Shown here: in pieces, positions 1-7,585 of the stretch
Numbering within the stretch: position 1 is the first letter of the stretch
Layout: every line of letters starts with the position of its first letter
NCBI RefSeq assembly: GCF_964063325.1
Contig: NZ_OZ061315.1
Span: forward strand, 3,720,001 to 3,784,000
Origin: Hafnia alvei
GTDB lineage: Bacteria > Pseudomonadota > Gammaproteobacteria > Enterobacterales > Enterobacteriaceae
Length of the DNA: 64,000 nucleotides
Direction: 5' to 3'
Position numbers and translations under genes: made by a program
Notes under the pieces: generated by a model
The model's input: only the letters and a program-made list of their open reading frames with translations
Databases searched by the model: none
Told to the model about the DNA's origin: nothing

Positions 1-926
1 TGGTGCAAGGCTCACTGGATTACACGATCGCCGACTCTGTTAGCGTGGCGCTTTTCCAGCGTATTCACCCACAGTTAGCCGTGGCTTTTGATATCAGCGA
101 TGAAGAGCCGGTAATGTGGTATCTCAATCGCGACGATGATGACAGCCTGTATGCCGCCGTCTTGGATTATTTCAGCAATATCGTGGATGACGGGTCACTG
201 GCTCGCTTAGAAGAAAAATACTTGGGCCATGTGGGTGGATTTGATTATGTCGATATCAAAACATTCTTAGCCGCAATTGATAATGTGCTGCCCGATCTGA
301 GCGAAATCTTTAAAAAATACGCTAAGAAAATCGATTGGAAGCTGCTGGCGGCCATTGCCTATCAAGAATCACACTGGAACCCTCAGGCCACGTCACCGAC
401 CGGCGTCCGAGGCTTAATGATGCTTACCCGCGCCACGGCAGATGGGCTAGGGGTAAAAGATCGTCTTGATCCCGAGCAAAGCATCGCGGGCGGTGCACTT
501 TATCTCGAACGTTTAATGGATAAACTGCCAGACACCATTCCTGAAGATGAGAAGATCTGGTTTGCGTTAGCGGCTTACAACATGGGCTACGGGCACATGC
601 TAGACGTGCGCCAGCTGACGCAAAAACAGGGTGGAAATCCCAATAGCTGGGTCGATGTGAAACAGCGTTTGCCTATGTTAAGCCAAAAGAAATATAACCA
701 GAACCTGACCTACGGCTATGCGCGCGGACATGAGGCTTATCAGTATGTGGAAAACATCCGCCGCTATCTGGTGAGCCTAGAAGGTTATTTGTTAGAAAAA
801 GAGAAGCAGATTGCCGCCGAGCAAACTCGCCAAGCGTTGTTAGGTCAAGGTTATCCAGCGGTGCCACCTGAACAGGCGTTGGAAGGACGGACAAGGCGCA
901 GCCCGCGCGGACTGCTGCCGTTTTAA
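1..926 (+). CDS. mltF: Membrane-bound lytic murein transglycosylase F, 3' part
   Basis: The 5' end lies outside the window; about 307 C-terminal residues remain. MltF is a periplasmic/outer-membrane enzyme that cleaves the MurNAc-GlcNAc bond of peptidoglycan to give 1,6-anhydroMurNAc ends. The visible part holds the end of the solute-binding-like domain and then the SLT lysozyme-like domain. The family motif AIAYQESHWNP is present, with the catalytic Glu codon at 366-368, followed by SPTGVRGLMMLT and the AAYNMGYGH region. The C-terminal tail (AEQTRQALLGQGY...) is typical of MltF. It is convergent with tadA and the two stop codons share the palindrome TTAA at 923-926. The first in-frame GTG at position 3 is internal, not a start. 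Confidence 0.93.
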   Translation, partial: VQGSLDYTIADSVSVALFQRIHPQLAVAFDISDEEPVMWYLNRDDDDSLYAAVLDYFSNIVDDGSLARLEEKYLGHVGGFDYVDIKTFLAAIDNVLPDLSEIFKKYAKKIDWKLLAAIAYQESHWNPQATSPTGVRGLMMLTRATADGLGVKDRLDPEQSIAGGALYLERLMDKLPDTIPEDEKIWFALAAYNMGYGHMLDVRQLTQKQGGNPNSWVDVKQRLPMLSQKKYNQNLTYGYARGHEAYQYVENIRRYLVSLEGYLLEKEKQIAAEQTRQALLGQGYPAVPPEQALEGRTRRSPRGLLPF

Positions 927-1435
927 TCAGTAGGACCCGAAAGATTTTGACGCCGAGCCTCACGCTCGGCTTTTTTCTGCTCACGGCGCTGCTGGAAAAA
1001 CTGACTCAGCATGTCCGAGCACTCGCTCGCCAGCACGCCAGAAGCGATTTCTATCTGATGATTCATGCCCGGATGGCGCAAAATATCCAGTAAAGAGCCT
1101 GCCGCACCGGTTTTTAAATCGCTCGCACCATAAACCAAACGTTTGATACGGCTGTGCACCATAGCCCCTGCGCACATTACGCAAGGCTCAAGCGTGACAT
1201 ACAGCGTTGCATTTAGCAGCCGATAGTTTTGCACTATCTGCCCGCCCTGCTGCAATGCCATGATTTCAGCATGCGCGGTTGGATCGTGCCGAGTGATTGG
1301 ACGGTTCCAGCCCTGACCAATCACCTTATCATCCAGCACCAAAATCGCACCGACGGGCACTTCGCCCTGATCCCACGCTTTTTGCGCTAAGGCTAACGCC
1401 TGCTTCATCCAGTAAGCATCATTTAGTTCGCTCAC
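923..1435 (-). CDS. tadA: tRNA-specific adenosine deaminase
   Basis: TadA deaminates adenosine-34 to inosine in the anticodon of tRNA-Arg(ACG) and is normally essential. The 170-residue product has the zinc-deaminase signature: HAE at residues 55-57 (zinc ligand His55, proton shuttle Glu57) and PCVMC at 84-88 (zinc ligands Cys85 and Cys88). The start is GTG at 1435, chosen because TGGAGG lies 7 nt upstream and the N-terminus matches the family. The C-terminal tail is rich in Arg and Lys, as is usual. It overlaps mltF by 4 bp tail to tail, the same arrangement as in E. coli. Confidence 0.96.
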   Translation of the reverse strand: MSELNDAYWMKQALALAQKAWDQGEVPVGAILVLDDKVIGQGWNRPITRHDPTAHAEIMALQQGGQIVQNYRLLNATLYVTLEPCVMCAGAMVHSRIKRLVYGASDLKTGAAGSLLDILRHPGMNHQIEIASGVLASECSDMLSQFFQQRREQKKAEREARRQNLSGPTD

Positions 1436-1659
1436 GTGCTCACCTCCATTAATTCAGGGCGCGCATTATACCCTTCTTATCTGAAGTTGCATCTTGGACT
1501 TTAATCATAGCGGGGAATCTCTTAGCTCCTGCCTATTACTCCCTCGATTGAATGTTTTCTCAATATAGTAGGGAGTACGCAAAGTTTTACGCGCTCCGTT
1601 GGCGTAGTATGCATAAGGCGAAAGCCGTTATTTGATAATCACAAAGGAGATGTATCACG

Positions 1660-1998
1660 ATGTTTGGTCAAACTCGAATGGTAAAAAAAGCGCTGATTGC
1701 CAGTGCGCTGCTGATGGCTTCAACTTCACTGTGGGCCGCAGAGCATTGGATTGACGTGCGTACTCCGGATCAGTATCAAGAAACTCATGTGAAGGGCGCG
1801 GTGAATATTCCGTTAAAGCAGCTAGATCAGCGTATTAGCGAAGTATCACAGGATAAGAACGACACTCTGCATCTTTATTGCAATACCGGCAATCAGTCAG
1901 GTAAAGCAGAGAAAATGCTGCAAAAAATGGGCTACAAAAATGCCGTTAACGAAGGCGGCTTGAAAGACGTTGAAAAAACGCAAACCTTGGTAAAATAA
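1660..1998 (+). CDS. pspE: Periplasmic rhodanese, PspE-type thiosulfate sulfurtransferase
   Basis: A 112-residue single-domain rhodanese. The N-terminus has basic residues then a hydrophobic stretch and a Leu-Trp-Ala-Ala end (residues 8-27), a likely Sec signal peptide. The active-site loop is LYCNTGNQSGKA, with the persulfide Cys at residue 74, as in PspE, which moves sulfur from thiosulfate to cyanide in vitro. Start ATG 1660 has AAGGAG 10 nt upstream; an in-frame ATG at 1678 would also keep the signal peptide. It stands alone between tadA and yiaY, away from any pspABC operon, so phage-shock control is not implied. The symbol reflects similarity only; the physiological role is uncertain. 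Confidence 0.8.
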   Translation: MFGQTRMVKKALIASALLMASTSLWAAEHWIDVRTPDQYQETHVKGAVNIPLKQLDQRISEVSQDKNDTLHLYCNTGNQSGKAEKMLQKMGYKNAVNEGGLKDVEKTQTLVK

Positions 1999-2009
1999 TC
2001 ACACCTTAT

Positions 2010-2046
2010 CCCCTGATGCCAGATAACGACGCCTCAGGGGTTATCA
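2010..2046 (+). terminator. Probable terminator after pspE
   Basis: CCCCTGA at 2010-2016 pairs with TCAGGGG at 2034-2040, just after the pspE stop. The following tract (TTATCATTT) is only moderately T-rich, so termination may be partial. Confidence 0.45.
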
Positions 2047-2290
2047 TTTATCCCCCCCTCGCTAAAGCACCGTTTACACCCGCGTAAAGATTGGTTAGCA
2101 GCGCTAACACGTTTATTTACATCCTTATGTTTATAAATGCCATACATCACACATGCCACAAATATATAAATCATCAATATATTAATTTTGCTATTATTTT
2201 ATTCCTGCCAAATTTTGAGGAAGATCAGATTTCATCTACCCCTTGGGTAGTATCGTGATTGTTAATTTTCTCACATTAAGGAATGACCCG

Positions 2291-3442
2291 ATGACAACTT
2301 CAACCTTCTTTATCCCTTCAGTGAATATGATTGGCGCTGGCTGCCTAGCCGAAGCTGCAACTACGATGAAAGGCTATGGCTACAAGCACGCGCTGATTGT
2401 TACCGACAACGTATTGAACAAAATCGGTGTTGTCGCCAAAGTTCAGGCTTTGCTATCTGACATGGGTATTAAGAGCGAGGTGTATGATGGCACCCATCCA
2501 AACCCAACGACGATCAACGTCGCTGAAGGCTTAGAGATTCTGCGTCAGCATCAAAGTGACTGTGTTATTTCCCTTGGCGGTGGTTCTCCACACGATTGCG
2601 CAAAAGGCATTGCACTGGTCGCTGCCAACGGAGGTGACATCCGTGATTACGAAGGTGTTGATCAGTCGGCCAAACCACAGCTACCGCTGATTTCCATCAA
2701 TACCACTGCAGGCACTGCGTCTGAAATGACGCGTTTTTGCATCATTACCGACGTTGATCGCCACATTAAAATGGCCATCGTGGATAAGCACGTCACGCCA
2801 ATTCTGTCAGTAAACGATCCAGAACTGATGGCCGGTATGCCTAAAGGCCTGACCGCGGCTACCGGTATGGATGCGCTGACCCACGCCGTAGAAGCCTACG
2901 TGTCTATCGCCGCTAACCCAATCACGGATGCCTGCGCGCTGAAAGCCGTCACCATGATCAGCCAATCACTGCGTCATGCGGTGGAAAACGGCAGCAACAT
3001 GGAAGCACGTGAAACCATGGCCTATGCACAGTTCTTGGCCGGTATGGCGTTTAACAACGCATCACTGGGCTATGTGCACGCGATGGCGCACCAGTTGGGT
3101 GGTTTCTACGATCTGCCGCACGGCGTGTGTAATGCGGTTCTGCTGCCACACGTGCAGATCTTTAACGCGAAGGTGTCTGCTGCTCGCCTGAAAGATATCG
3201 CCGCGGCGATGGGCGTTGATGTGAGCAAGATGAATGACCAGCAAGGTGCGGATGCGTGTATCGCAGAAATCCGTAAACTGGCAAAAGACGTCAACATTCC
3301 AGCCGGTTTGACCGAACTGAACGTGAAAGAAGAAGATCTGCCAACGCTGGCAACCAATGCCTTAAAAGATGCCTGTGGTTTCACTAACCCTATTCAGGCT
3401 ACGCACGAAGAGATCGTCGCTATCTTTAAAGCCGCGATGTAA
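2291..3442 (+). CDS. yiaY: Iron-dependent alcohol dehydrogenase, YiaY type
   Basis: A 383-residue group III alcohol dehydrogenase that oxidises or reduces short alcohols or L-threonine with NAD. Visible features are the nucleotide-binding GGGSPHDCAKG motif (about residues 95-105), NTTAGTASEMTRF, and the iron-binding His cluster HAMAHQLGGFYDLPHG (about 262-277). Length and sequence fit E. coli YiaY (383 aa), closer than FucO or AdhB. The ATG at 2291 is preferred over an upstream in-frame start at 2243 because AAGGA lies 8 nt before it and it matches the family N-terminus. The 250 bp upstream (2041-2290) are AT-rich and hold no gene. A strong terminator follows. It is not at this position in E. 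coli. Confidence 0.9.
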   Translation: MTTSTFFIPSVNMIGAGCLAEAATTMKGYGYKHALIVTDNVLNKIGVVAKVQALLSDMGIKSEVYDGTHPNPTTINVAEGLEILRQHQSDCVISLGGGSPHDCAKGIALVAANGGDIRDYEGVDQSAKPQLPLISINTTAGTASEMTRFCIITDVDRHIKMAIVDKHVTPILSVNDPELMAGMPKGLTAATGMDALTHAVEAYVSIAANPITDACALKAVTMISQSLRHAVENGSNMEARETMAYAQFLAGMAFNNASLGYVHAMAHQLGGFYDLPHGVCNAVLLPHVQIFNAKVSAARLKDIAAAMGVDVSKMNDQQGADACIAEIRKLAKDVNIPAGLTELNVKEEDLPTLATNALKDACGFTNPIQATHEEIVAIFKAAM

Positions 3443-3454
3443 TTACGCTATCTA

Positions 3455-3485
3455 GCCTCCCCTTTGTACGGGGAGGCTTGTTTTA
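3455..3485 (+). terminator. Rho-independent terminator after yiaY
   Basis: A perfect 8-bp stem GCCTCCCC/GGGGAGGC (3455-3462 with 3470-3477) is followed by TTGTTTTATT. It separates yiaY from the convergent pgpC, whose stop lies at 3487. Confidence 0.85.
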
Positions 3486-3486
3486 T

Positions 3487-4137
3487 TCACTCTAACTGCT
3501 GTAACTCTCCCGTAGGACTCACACGGAAGCGGTGCTCGCAAAATGACAATAGCGGGTTATCTTGCTGGCTATCACTGTATCCACTGTAAAGTTTAAGCGG
3601 CTTACCCAGCTCCTTTTCTAGCTGCACCACTTTTTCCGGCCCTAAACAACGCAGCGTCAGCACCCAGCCACCACGGCGACGCACCATGCGGCTACCGATC
3701 ATGCGCACCTGATGAATAAAAGGTTCATCAGCATAGACTTGTTCAACCAAGCGCTGAGGAGAACCGGTAATCAACCATACTTCTGCCGTTTGGCTGCTTA
3801 AATACTGTTTCAAACGCCCCATGACAACCGGAAAAGGCACCACATCACGCTTAAACACCTGCACAAACTGGCGCTCAAGCGCATTCAAACGCGACTCTCG
3901 ATGACCAAACGTGATGGCCCAAAGCAGCAGGCTTATTGGCCAGCGCGTTGCTCTTCCCTGAACGATCAAAGCGAAAGCAATCACCGGCAATAGAGGGATC
4001 ACTAACAGCAGATTTTGTGGCATATGCCAAAGCATAAAGCGTAAAAAGCTGCCGAACATATCTTGCTGATGCAGAGTGCCATCAAGGTCAAAAAAGACCA
4101 CGCATTGTGCTTTTGTCGCTGACTGGCTGTCGGTCAA
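3487..4137 (-). CDS. pgpC: Phosphatidylglycerophosphatase C (HAD family, inner membrane)
   Basis: PgpC (YfhB) dephosphorylates phosphatidylglycerol phosphate to phosphatidylglycerol. The HAD nucleophile motif FFDLDGTLHQQDMFG is near the N-terminus. A hydrophobic segment LLLVIPLLPVIAFAL follows, then WLITGSP (HAD motif II) and YSGYSDSQQDNPLL (acidic motif). I chose the TTG at 4137 as start: TAGGAG lies 5 nt upstream and the resulting 216 residues match the E. coli length (211). An ATG at 4233 would add 32 residues with no similarity to the family. It lies between the convergent yiaY and the divergent yfhL promoter, as in the E. coli tadA-pgpC-yfhL neighbourhood. Confidence 0.9.
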   Translation of the reverse strand: MTDSQSATKAQCVVFFDLDGTLHQQDMFGSFLRFMLWHMPQNLLLVIPLLPVIAFALIVQGRATRWPISLLLWAITFGHRESRLNALERQFVQVFKRDVVPFPVVMGRLKQYLSSQTAEVWLITGSPQRLVEQVYADEPFIHQVRMIGSRMVRRRGGWVLTLRCLGPEKVVQLEKELGKPLKLYSGYSDSQQDNPLLSFCEHRFRVSPTGELQQLE

Positions 4138-4294
4138 AATGGCTCCTAGGGAAAGCAAAATTCCATCTTCTCGTTTAAATCGGGTCAATTCGTTGAAATG
4201 GGTCAACAGTGTTAACGGTACCCAGCATCCCATAAAGATACAACCACGTAGCTAAACTAACGCTAACGCGGGAGGGATAACCCGAGTGAAAAAA

Positions 4295-4323
4295 TTGGTG
4301 TATGGCGCGTCAGGGAGTATAAT
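4295..4323 (+). promoter_or_regulatory. Predicted sigma-70 promoter of yfhL
   Basis: A -35-like TTGGTG (4295-4300), a 17-bp spacer and a perfect -10 TATAAT (4318-4323), followed by a C+G-rich discriminator. The expected transcript start near 4330 is about 70 nt ahead of yfhL. Confidence 0.65.
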
Positions 4324-4401
4324 CCTGCGCCCACGCGAGTATTTATCCGCCCCACATTGAGTGGTTTATTTGAAACCGCCCTGCAACGTTATGAGAGAGT
4401 T

Positions 4402-4662
4402 ATGGCCCTACTGATCACAAAAAAATGTATCAACTGTGATATGTGCGAGCCGGAGTGCCCGAACCAAGCGATTTCCATGGGAATGGATATTTACGAGATT
4501 GATGCAGAGCGCTGCACCGAATGCGTAGGCCACTACGATGAACCGACCTGTATGAAAGTCTGTCCTATCGACAACACGATTATTCGCGACCCAGCTCATC
4601 TAGAAAGTAATGAACAGCTGTGGGATAAGTTCGTTGTACTGCATCACGCCGATAAAATTTAA
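4402..4662 (+). CDS. yfhL: YfhL family 4Fe-4S ferredoxin
   Basis: An 86-residue dicluster ferredoxin. Cysteine motifs CINCDMCEPECPN (near residue 10) and CTECVGHYDEPTCMKVCP (from about residue 38) bind two [4Fe-4S] clusters. The long insert between the second and third Cys of the second motif is the hallmark of the YfhL/Alvin ferredoxin family. It is a cytoplasmic electron carrier whose partner is not shown by the context. The ATG at 4402 is preferred over upstream in-frame codons because the product then starts MALLITKKCINC, like the family. It has its own promoter, and a 12-bp-stem terminator follows its stop codon. Confidence 0.93.
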   Translation: MALLITKKCINCDMCEPECPNQAISMGMDIYEIDAERCTECVGHYDEPTCMKVCPIDNTIIRDPAHLESNEQLWDKFVVLHHADKI

Positions 4663-4695
4663 ACACTTCAGGGCTGAGCCCTGAAGTGTATTCGT
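4663..4695. terminator. Bidirectional terminator between yfhL and nlpE
   Basis: A perfect 12-bp stem ACACTTCAGGGC/GCCCTGAAGTGT (4663-4674 with 4678-4689) with loop TGA lies between convergent genes. AAATTT precedes it and TTCGTTT follows, so it can serve both strands. Confidence 0.8.
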
Positions 4696-4701
4696 TTATG
4701 C

Positions 4702-5382
4702 TCAGTTTGCGCAGCCGCCTTTGGCATCAAAACGTGGCTGACCGTCAGGAACTAACGCTTTTTCCACCAGACCTTCTTCCATCGATGGCGTTACCGCGAA
4801 GTGCCCTTGGATTTCCAAGAATACAGGTTGTCCCGGCTCGGCCTGCGCATGGCTATAGCCTTGCTCCAACGCAATATTATTGCTGACAGGGAATTGCTTA
4901 CCGGTAGCACAATCACGGAAAATCGCCGCATCCGCCATATAAACATACATGCCTTTAAACGTCATTGGCGTGACGGGTAAAGGGGCATCCGTGGCTTTCA
5001 AGGTGTAATTCAGCGCGGAATCGATGTCGTTACCGCTGGCATCCAACATCGTCAAGTTATTGCCTTTTGGACGAAAATAGCGCTTATTGCCATCGGTGCC
5101 CGTCAGCACTAACTTATCCGCGGTACGCTGCCAACTGCCATATTCCGCAAAAGTTTGATCGCCATCGCGTGCACCACGATAGATCTCTTTCAGTACAAAG
5201 GTGCCGTCTTTTTCCAAGAACAGCGACGTATCCATGCCCTCGCAGTCAGCACAAGGCAATACGCCCTGAAAACTTTGCGCCATCGGCTTGAGAGGTTGTT
5301 CTACATATTGGGAACGAGCGTTACACCCGAACAGTGCCATCGCACCCGCTGCCAAAAACAGCGAAATAGCCAATTTTTTCAC
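4702..5382 (-). CDS. nlpE: Outer-membrane lipoprotein NlpE, copper/envelope stress sensor
   Basis: NlpE (CutF) activates the Cpx envelope stress response on surface contact or when its own lipidation or export fails. The N-terminus has a signal peptide ending in lipobox LFGC, so Cys19 should be lipidated. LPCADCEGMDTSLFL holds the conserved CxxC of the N-terminal domain; two further Cys (DCATGK and GGCAN) lie in the C-terminal domain. I selected the GTG at 5382 because AGGAG precedes it by 7 nt and the signal peptide starts directly; an in-frame ATG at 5439 would put an implausible 19-residue leader before it. The product is 226 residues (E. coli 236). It follows yaeQ and arfB in the same direction. 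Confidence 0.93.
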   Translation of the reverse strand: MKKLAISLFLAAGAMALFGCNARSQYVEQPLKPMAQSFQGVLPCADCEGMDTSLFLEKDGTFVLKEIYRGARDGDQTFAEYGSWQRTADKLVLTGTDGNKRYFRPKGNNLTMLDASGNDIDSALNYTLKATDAPLPVTPMTFKGMYVYMADAAIFRDCATGKQFPVSNNIALEQGYSHAQAEPGQPVFLEIQGHFAVTPSMEEGLVEKALVPDGQPRFDAKGGCAN

Positions 5383-5444
5383 AGTTGTTCTCCTACTGTG
5401 GGTCCCTATTATTTTAATCTTCGGTGACATACTAAGCACAAACG

Positions 5445-5861
5445 CTAATCCGCACTCACCTTGCCACGTAAAGATTTCGTCACCCCGCGTCGGGTTTTAC
5501 TTTCTACCCGCTTACGTTTTGCATTTCGACTCGGCTTCGTTGGGCGACGAACTTTCTCCACCACGCCTGCCGATTTAATTAATTCCGTCAATCTTGCCAG
5601 CGCCGCTTCGCGATTCATCTCCTGACTCCGATATTCCTGCGCCTTGATGATAATGACGCCGTCGGGGGTAATCAGATGATGACTCATCGCCAGTAAACGC
5701 TCTTGGTACAAAGGCGGTAAACTGGAGCTGCGAATATCAAAGCGTAGGTGAATCGCCGTTGAAGACTTATTCACATTTTGGCCACCGTTGCCCTGCGCGC
5801 GGATCGCGGTGATTTCAATTTCGTCATCGCTTACTGAGACGGTGTTGGTAATCTGCAACAT
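5445..5861 (-). CDS. arfB: Alternative ribosome-rescue peptidyl-tRNA hydrolase ArfB
   Basis: ArfB (YaeJ) frees ribosomes stalled on non-stop mRNA by hydrolysing peptidyl-tRNA. The catalytic GGQ is in RAQGNGGQNVNKSS near residue 27. The C-terminal tail from about residue 100 is very basic (KPSRNAKRKRVESKTRRG...) and in the family it inserts into the empty mRNA channel. The ATG at 5861 follows GGGAG by 6 nt and gives 138 residues (E. coli 140). It starts 1 bp after the yaeQ stop, so the two are likely translationally coupled. Confidence 0.95.
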   Translation of the reverse strand: MLQITNTVSVSDDEIEITAIRAQGNGGQNVNKSSTAIHLRFDIRSSSLPPLYQERLLAMSHHLITPDGVIIIKAQEYRSQEMNREAALARLTELIKSAGVVEKVRRPTKPSRNAKRKRVESKTRRGVTKSLRGKVSAD

Positions 5862-5862
5862 C

Positions 5863-6411
5863 TCAGACTCCCGCAGGCTTCCAGTGATCAAACTGGATTT
5901 CAACGTTGTTTTGCGCGTCAGACAGCCAGATTGCGCCTTCCTGTATTGTTGCCTGTAAGTCCATGGTGCGGTTAGCAAACTTAGGCAGCAGCGCCATAAT
6001 TTCATCGCTAACAAAACGGATAGATAGTGCTTTAAGCCCGCTCAGTTTTGCCTGATTTTGTTGCCACCACACGCGGCCAGCGCGTTCACTATAAGCGTAG
6101 AGCACCACTTCCTGCGATAACGAACAGGCTTTTTTAAGACGTTTCTCATCGGGTAAGCCGAGTTCAATCCACAGATCGATACCGTTGTAATCATTACGTA
6201 GCCATAATTCTGGCTCATCGTCGGCGCATAATCCTTTGGTAAAAGTCAGGCGCTCGTTTGCATGGCAAATCCAAGCTAAAAGCCGCAGCATCATGCGTTG
6301 TTCAGTTTCTGATGGATGCTGCGCCAGCGTCAGGGAGGCGTCATGATAAAAATGACGATCCATATCTGCAATATTGACGTTAGCTTTGTAAATCGTTGCC
6401 TTTAATGCCAT
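5863..6411 (-). CDS. yaeQ: YaeQ family PD-(D/E)XK protein
   Basis: A 182-residue YaeQ-family protein, alignable along its length with E. coli YaeQ (181 aa). The family has a restriction-endonuclease-like PD-(D/E)XK fold. Early work linked it to RfaH-like haemolysin expression, but its biochemical role is not established. Conserved segments include HPSETEQRMMLRLLAW, GLCADDEPELWLRNDYNGIDLWIELG and WWQQNQ. ATG 6411 is preceded by GAGAGGA. It is divergent from yaeP and is the first gene of a likely yaeQ-arfB-nlpE transcript. Confidence 0.92.
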   Translation of the reverse strand: MALKATIYKANVNIADMDRHFYHDASLTLAQHPSETEQRMMLRLLAWICHANERLTFTKGLCADDEPELWLRNDYNGIDLWIELGLPDEKRLKKACSLSQEVVLYAYSERAGRVWWQQNQAKLSGLKALSIRFVSDEIMALLPKFANRTMDLQATIQEGAIWLSDAQNNVEIQFDHWKPAGV

Positions 6412-6550
6412 AAAATCCTCTCGTATAATTGTTAACAGTGTACCGTATCCCCCTTCTGGCAACTAGTCAGAGTGGGACTGTCACGTGTAAAGAACAGATT
6501 TATTACATCACGCAGCAACTCAGCCTGCTTTCTAGTGAGGGCGGCTGTGC

Positions 6551-6637
6551 TATAGTCGATGAGATAAGCAGAGCTTATCCTCGTGCCGATTTTTTCAGAC
6601 TAACCGTCACAGGGATAAGCTTTAGAGGAGGATAAAT
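6551..6637 (+). promoter_or_regulatory. yaeP-rof leader with two competing hairpins
   Basis: TATAGT at 6551-6556 is a plausible -10 element, with no good -35. The following leader has GATAAGC (6563-6569), its complement GCTTATCC (6573-6580), and a second GGATAAGC (6613-6620) directly before the Shine-Dalgarno AGAGGAGG (6624-6631). The middle segment can pair with either flank, giving mutually exclusive structures. A T-run (6593-6598) lies between them. Function is inferred from the pairing only. Confidence 0.45.
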
Positions 6638-6838
6638 TTGCAGCAATATTCTGAGTTAGTACGCCGTATGTACGCCCAGATCGGTAGTGGAGATTTGGGA
6701 TATATACCTGACGCGTTAGGTTGTGTTTTAAAAGCTCTGGATGAGGTTGCAGCCAACGAAGCGCTGCCCTCTGCCGTTAGGGAACAGGCGGCCTATGCCG
6801 CCGCTAACTTATTGGTGAGTGATTATGTCGAAAATTGA
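6638..6838 (+). CDS. yaeP: UPF0253 family protein YaeP
   Basis: A 66-residue protein very similar to E. coli YaeP (SGDLGYIPDALGCVLKALDEVA... AAYAAANLLVSDYVEN); function unknown. It starts with TTG at 6638, set by the strong AGGAGGA ending 5 nt upstream; no ATG is available in frame without losing conserved residues. Its end overlaps the start of rof by 14 nt, so Rof translation is probably coupled to it. The leader upstream may regulate both. Confidence 0.9.
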   Translation: MQQYSELVRRMYAQIGSGDLGYIPDALGCVLKALDEVAANEALPSAVREQAAYAAANLLVSDYVEN

Positions 6839-7085
6839 AGAGTATCAGCCAATCAACTGTGACGATTACGACAATTTGGAACTCGCCTGCCAGCATCATC
6901 TGATACTGGCGCTAGAACTGCGCAACGGAGAGAAGTTGCAAGCCAAAGCCAACGATCTGATTTCACGTAAGCACGTAGAATATCTGGTTATTGAGCAAGA
7001 CGGCGAGCCACGGGAGTTACGTTTAGACCACATTGCTAGCTTCAGTCATCCTGAAATTGGCACTGTCAACGTAAGCATGTCTTAA
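6825..7085 (+). CDS. rof: Rho-binding antiterminator Rof
   Basis: Rof (YaeO) binds the Rho hexamer near its primary RNA site and inhibits Rho-dependent termination. The 86-residue product has the conserved YQPINCDDYDNLELACQHH block at residues 6-24, and ELRLDHIASFSHPEIGTV near the C-terminus, as in E. coli Rof. ATG 6825 is preferred over the GTG two codons upstream because the family N-terminus is short. It overlaps yaeP by 14 nt and is followed by a bidirectional terminator. Confidence 0.94.
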   Translation: MSKIEEYQPINCDDYDNLELACQHHLILALELRNGEKLQAKANDLISRKHVEYLVIEQDGEPRELRLDHIASFSHPEIGTVNVSMS

Positions 7086-7136
7086 CCCCTTTCGGCACAC
7101 CTCTCCATCAAGATAGATTGACGAAACAGATAGACG

Positions 7137-7166
7137 AAGGGCGATGAGATTTCATCGCCCTTTTCA
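7137..7166. terminator. Bidirectional terminator between rof and the cytochrome c gene
   Basis: AAGGGCGATGA (7137-7147) pairs with TCATCGCCCTT (7152-7162), an 11-bp stem with loop GATT, followed by TTTTCATTAT on the plus strand. Confidence 0.85.
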
Positions 7167-7484
7167 TTATGGTTTCAGACTCGCGTAATAAGCGGCTAAA
7201 TCGCTGATATCCTGCTCGGAAAGATTGCCAACATAAGCTTTCATCACTTCAGCTTGTCCACCTGAACGCCCCCCGCTTTTGTAATCTTTCAACGCCTGCT
7301 CCAGATACATCGCGTTCTGCCCTGCTAAATTAGGATACATCGGCACCGTAACTTTGCCTTCCATCCCGTGGCAAGCCACGCAGGTCATCGCTTTATTTTT
7401 GCCTGCAGCCGCATCACCCGCCGCAAATGCAGGCAGAGAAACCACCGCTGTCAGCACTACCGCAGCCATTAATTTTTTCATCAT
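7167..7484 (-). CDS. Small periplasmic class I cytochrome c
   Basis: A 105-residue protein with a Sec signal peptide (residues 1-21, ending AFA) and one haem-attachment motif CVACH at residues 35-39. A downstream Met (EVMKAYVGNLSEQDI) is the likely second axial ligand. This is the class I / c4-c5-like monohaem fold and it should carry electrons in the periplasm. The start ATG at 7484 was preferred to 7481 and to upstream codons because GAGGAAG lies at proper spacing. No oxidase or reductase gene is next to it, so the partner is unknown. E. coli has no gene here, although rof-tilS synteny is otherwise kept. Confidence 0.85.
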   Translation of the reverse strand: MMKKLMAAVVLTAVVSLPAFAAGDAAAGKNKAMTCVACHGMEGKVTVPMYPNLAGQNAMYLEQALKDYKSGGRSGGQAEVMKAYVGNLSEQDISDLAAYYASLKP

Positions 7485-7515
7485 TATTATCTTCCTCGAC
7501 ATTGCCATCACTGTA

Positions 7516-7570
7516 ACCAACGCATCTGTAGCTTGAAGTATGACGGAGATTTATCCTCAACGTAATTGGT
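7516..7570. repeat. Right-end fragment of an ERIC repeat
   Basis: CCAACGCATCTGTAGC and the following 35 bp recur almost exactly at 7749-7802, inside the complete ERIC copy and its flank. This copy lacks the ERIC centre, so it is an end fragment or the product of a local duplication. Confidence 0.65.
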
Positions 7571-7585
7571 ACCCCATCACTCAGA

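Noticed and set aside
4138..4233. N-terminal extension of PgpC from ATG 4233
   Set aside because: The added 32 residues do not resemble the family, and a TTG with a good ribosome site gives the usual length.
6429..6635. 68-aa plus-strand frame between yaeQ and yaeP
   Set aside because: It spans the divergent promoters and the yaeP leader hairpins, with no ribosome site or similarity.
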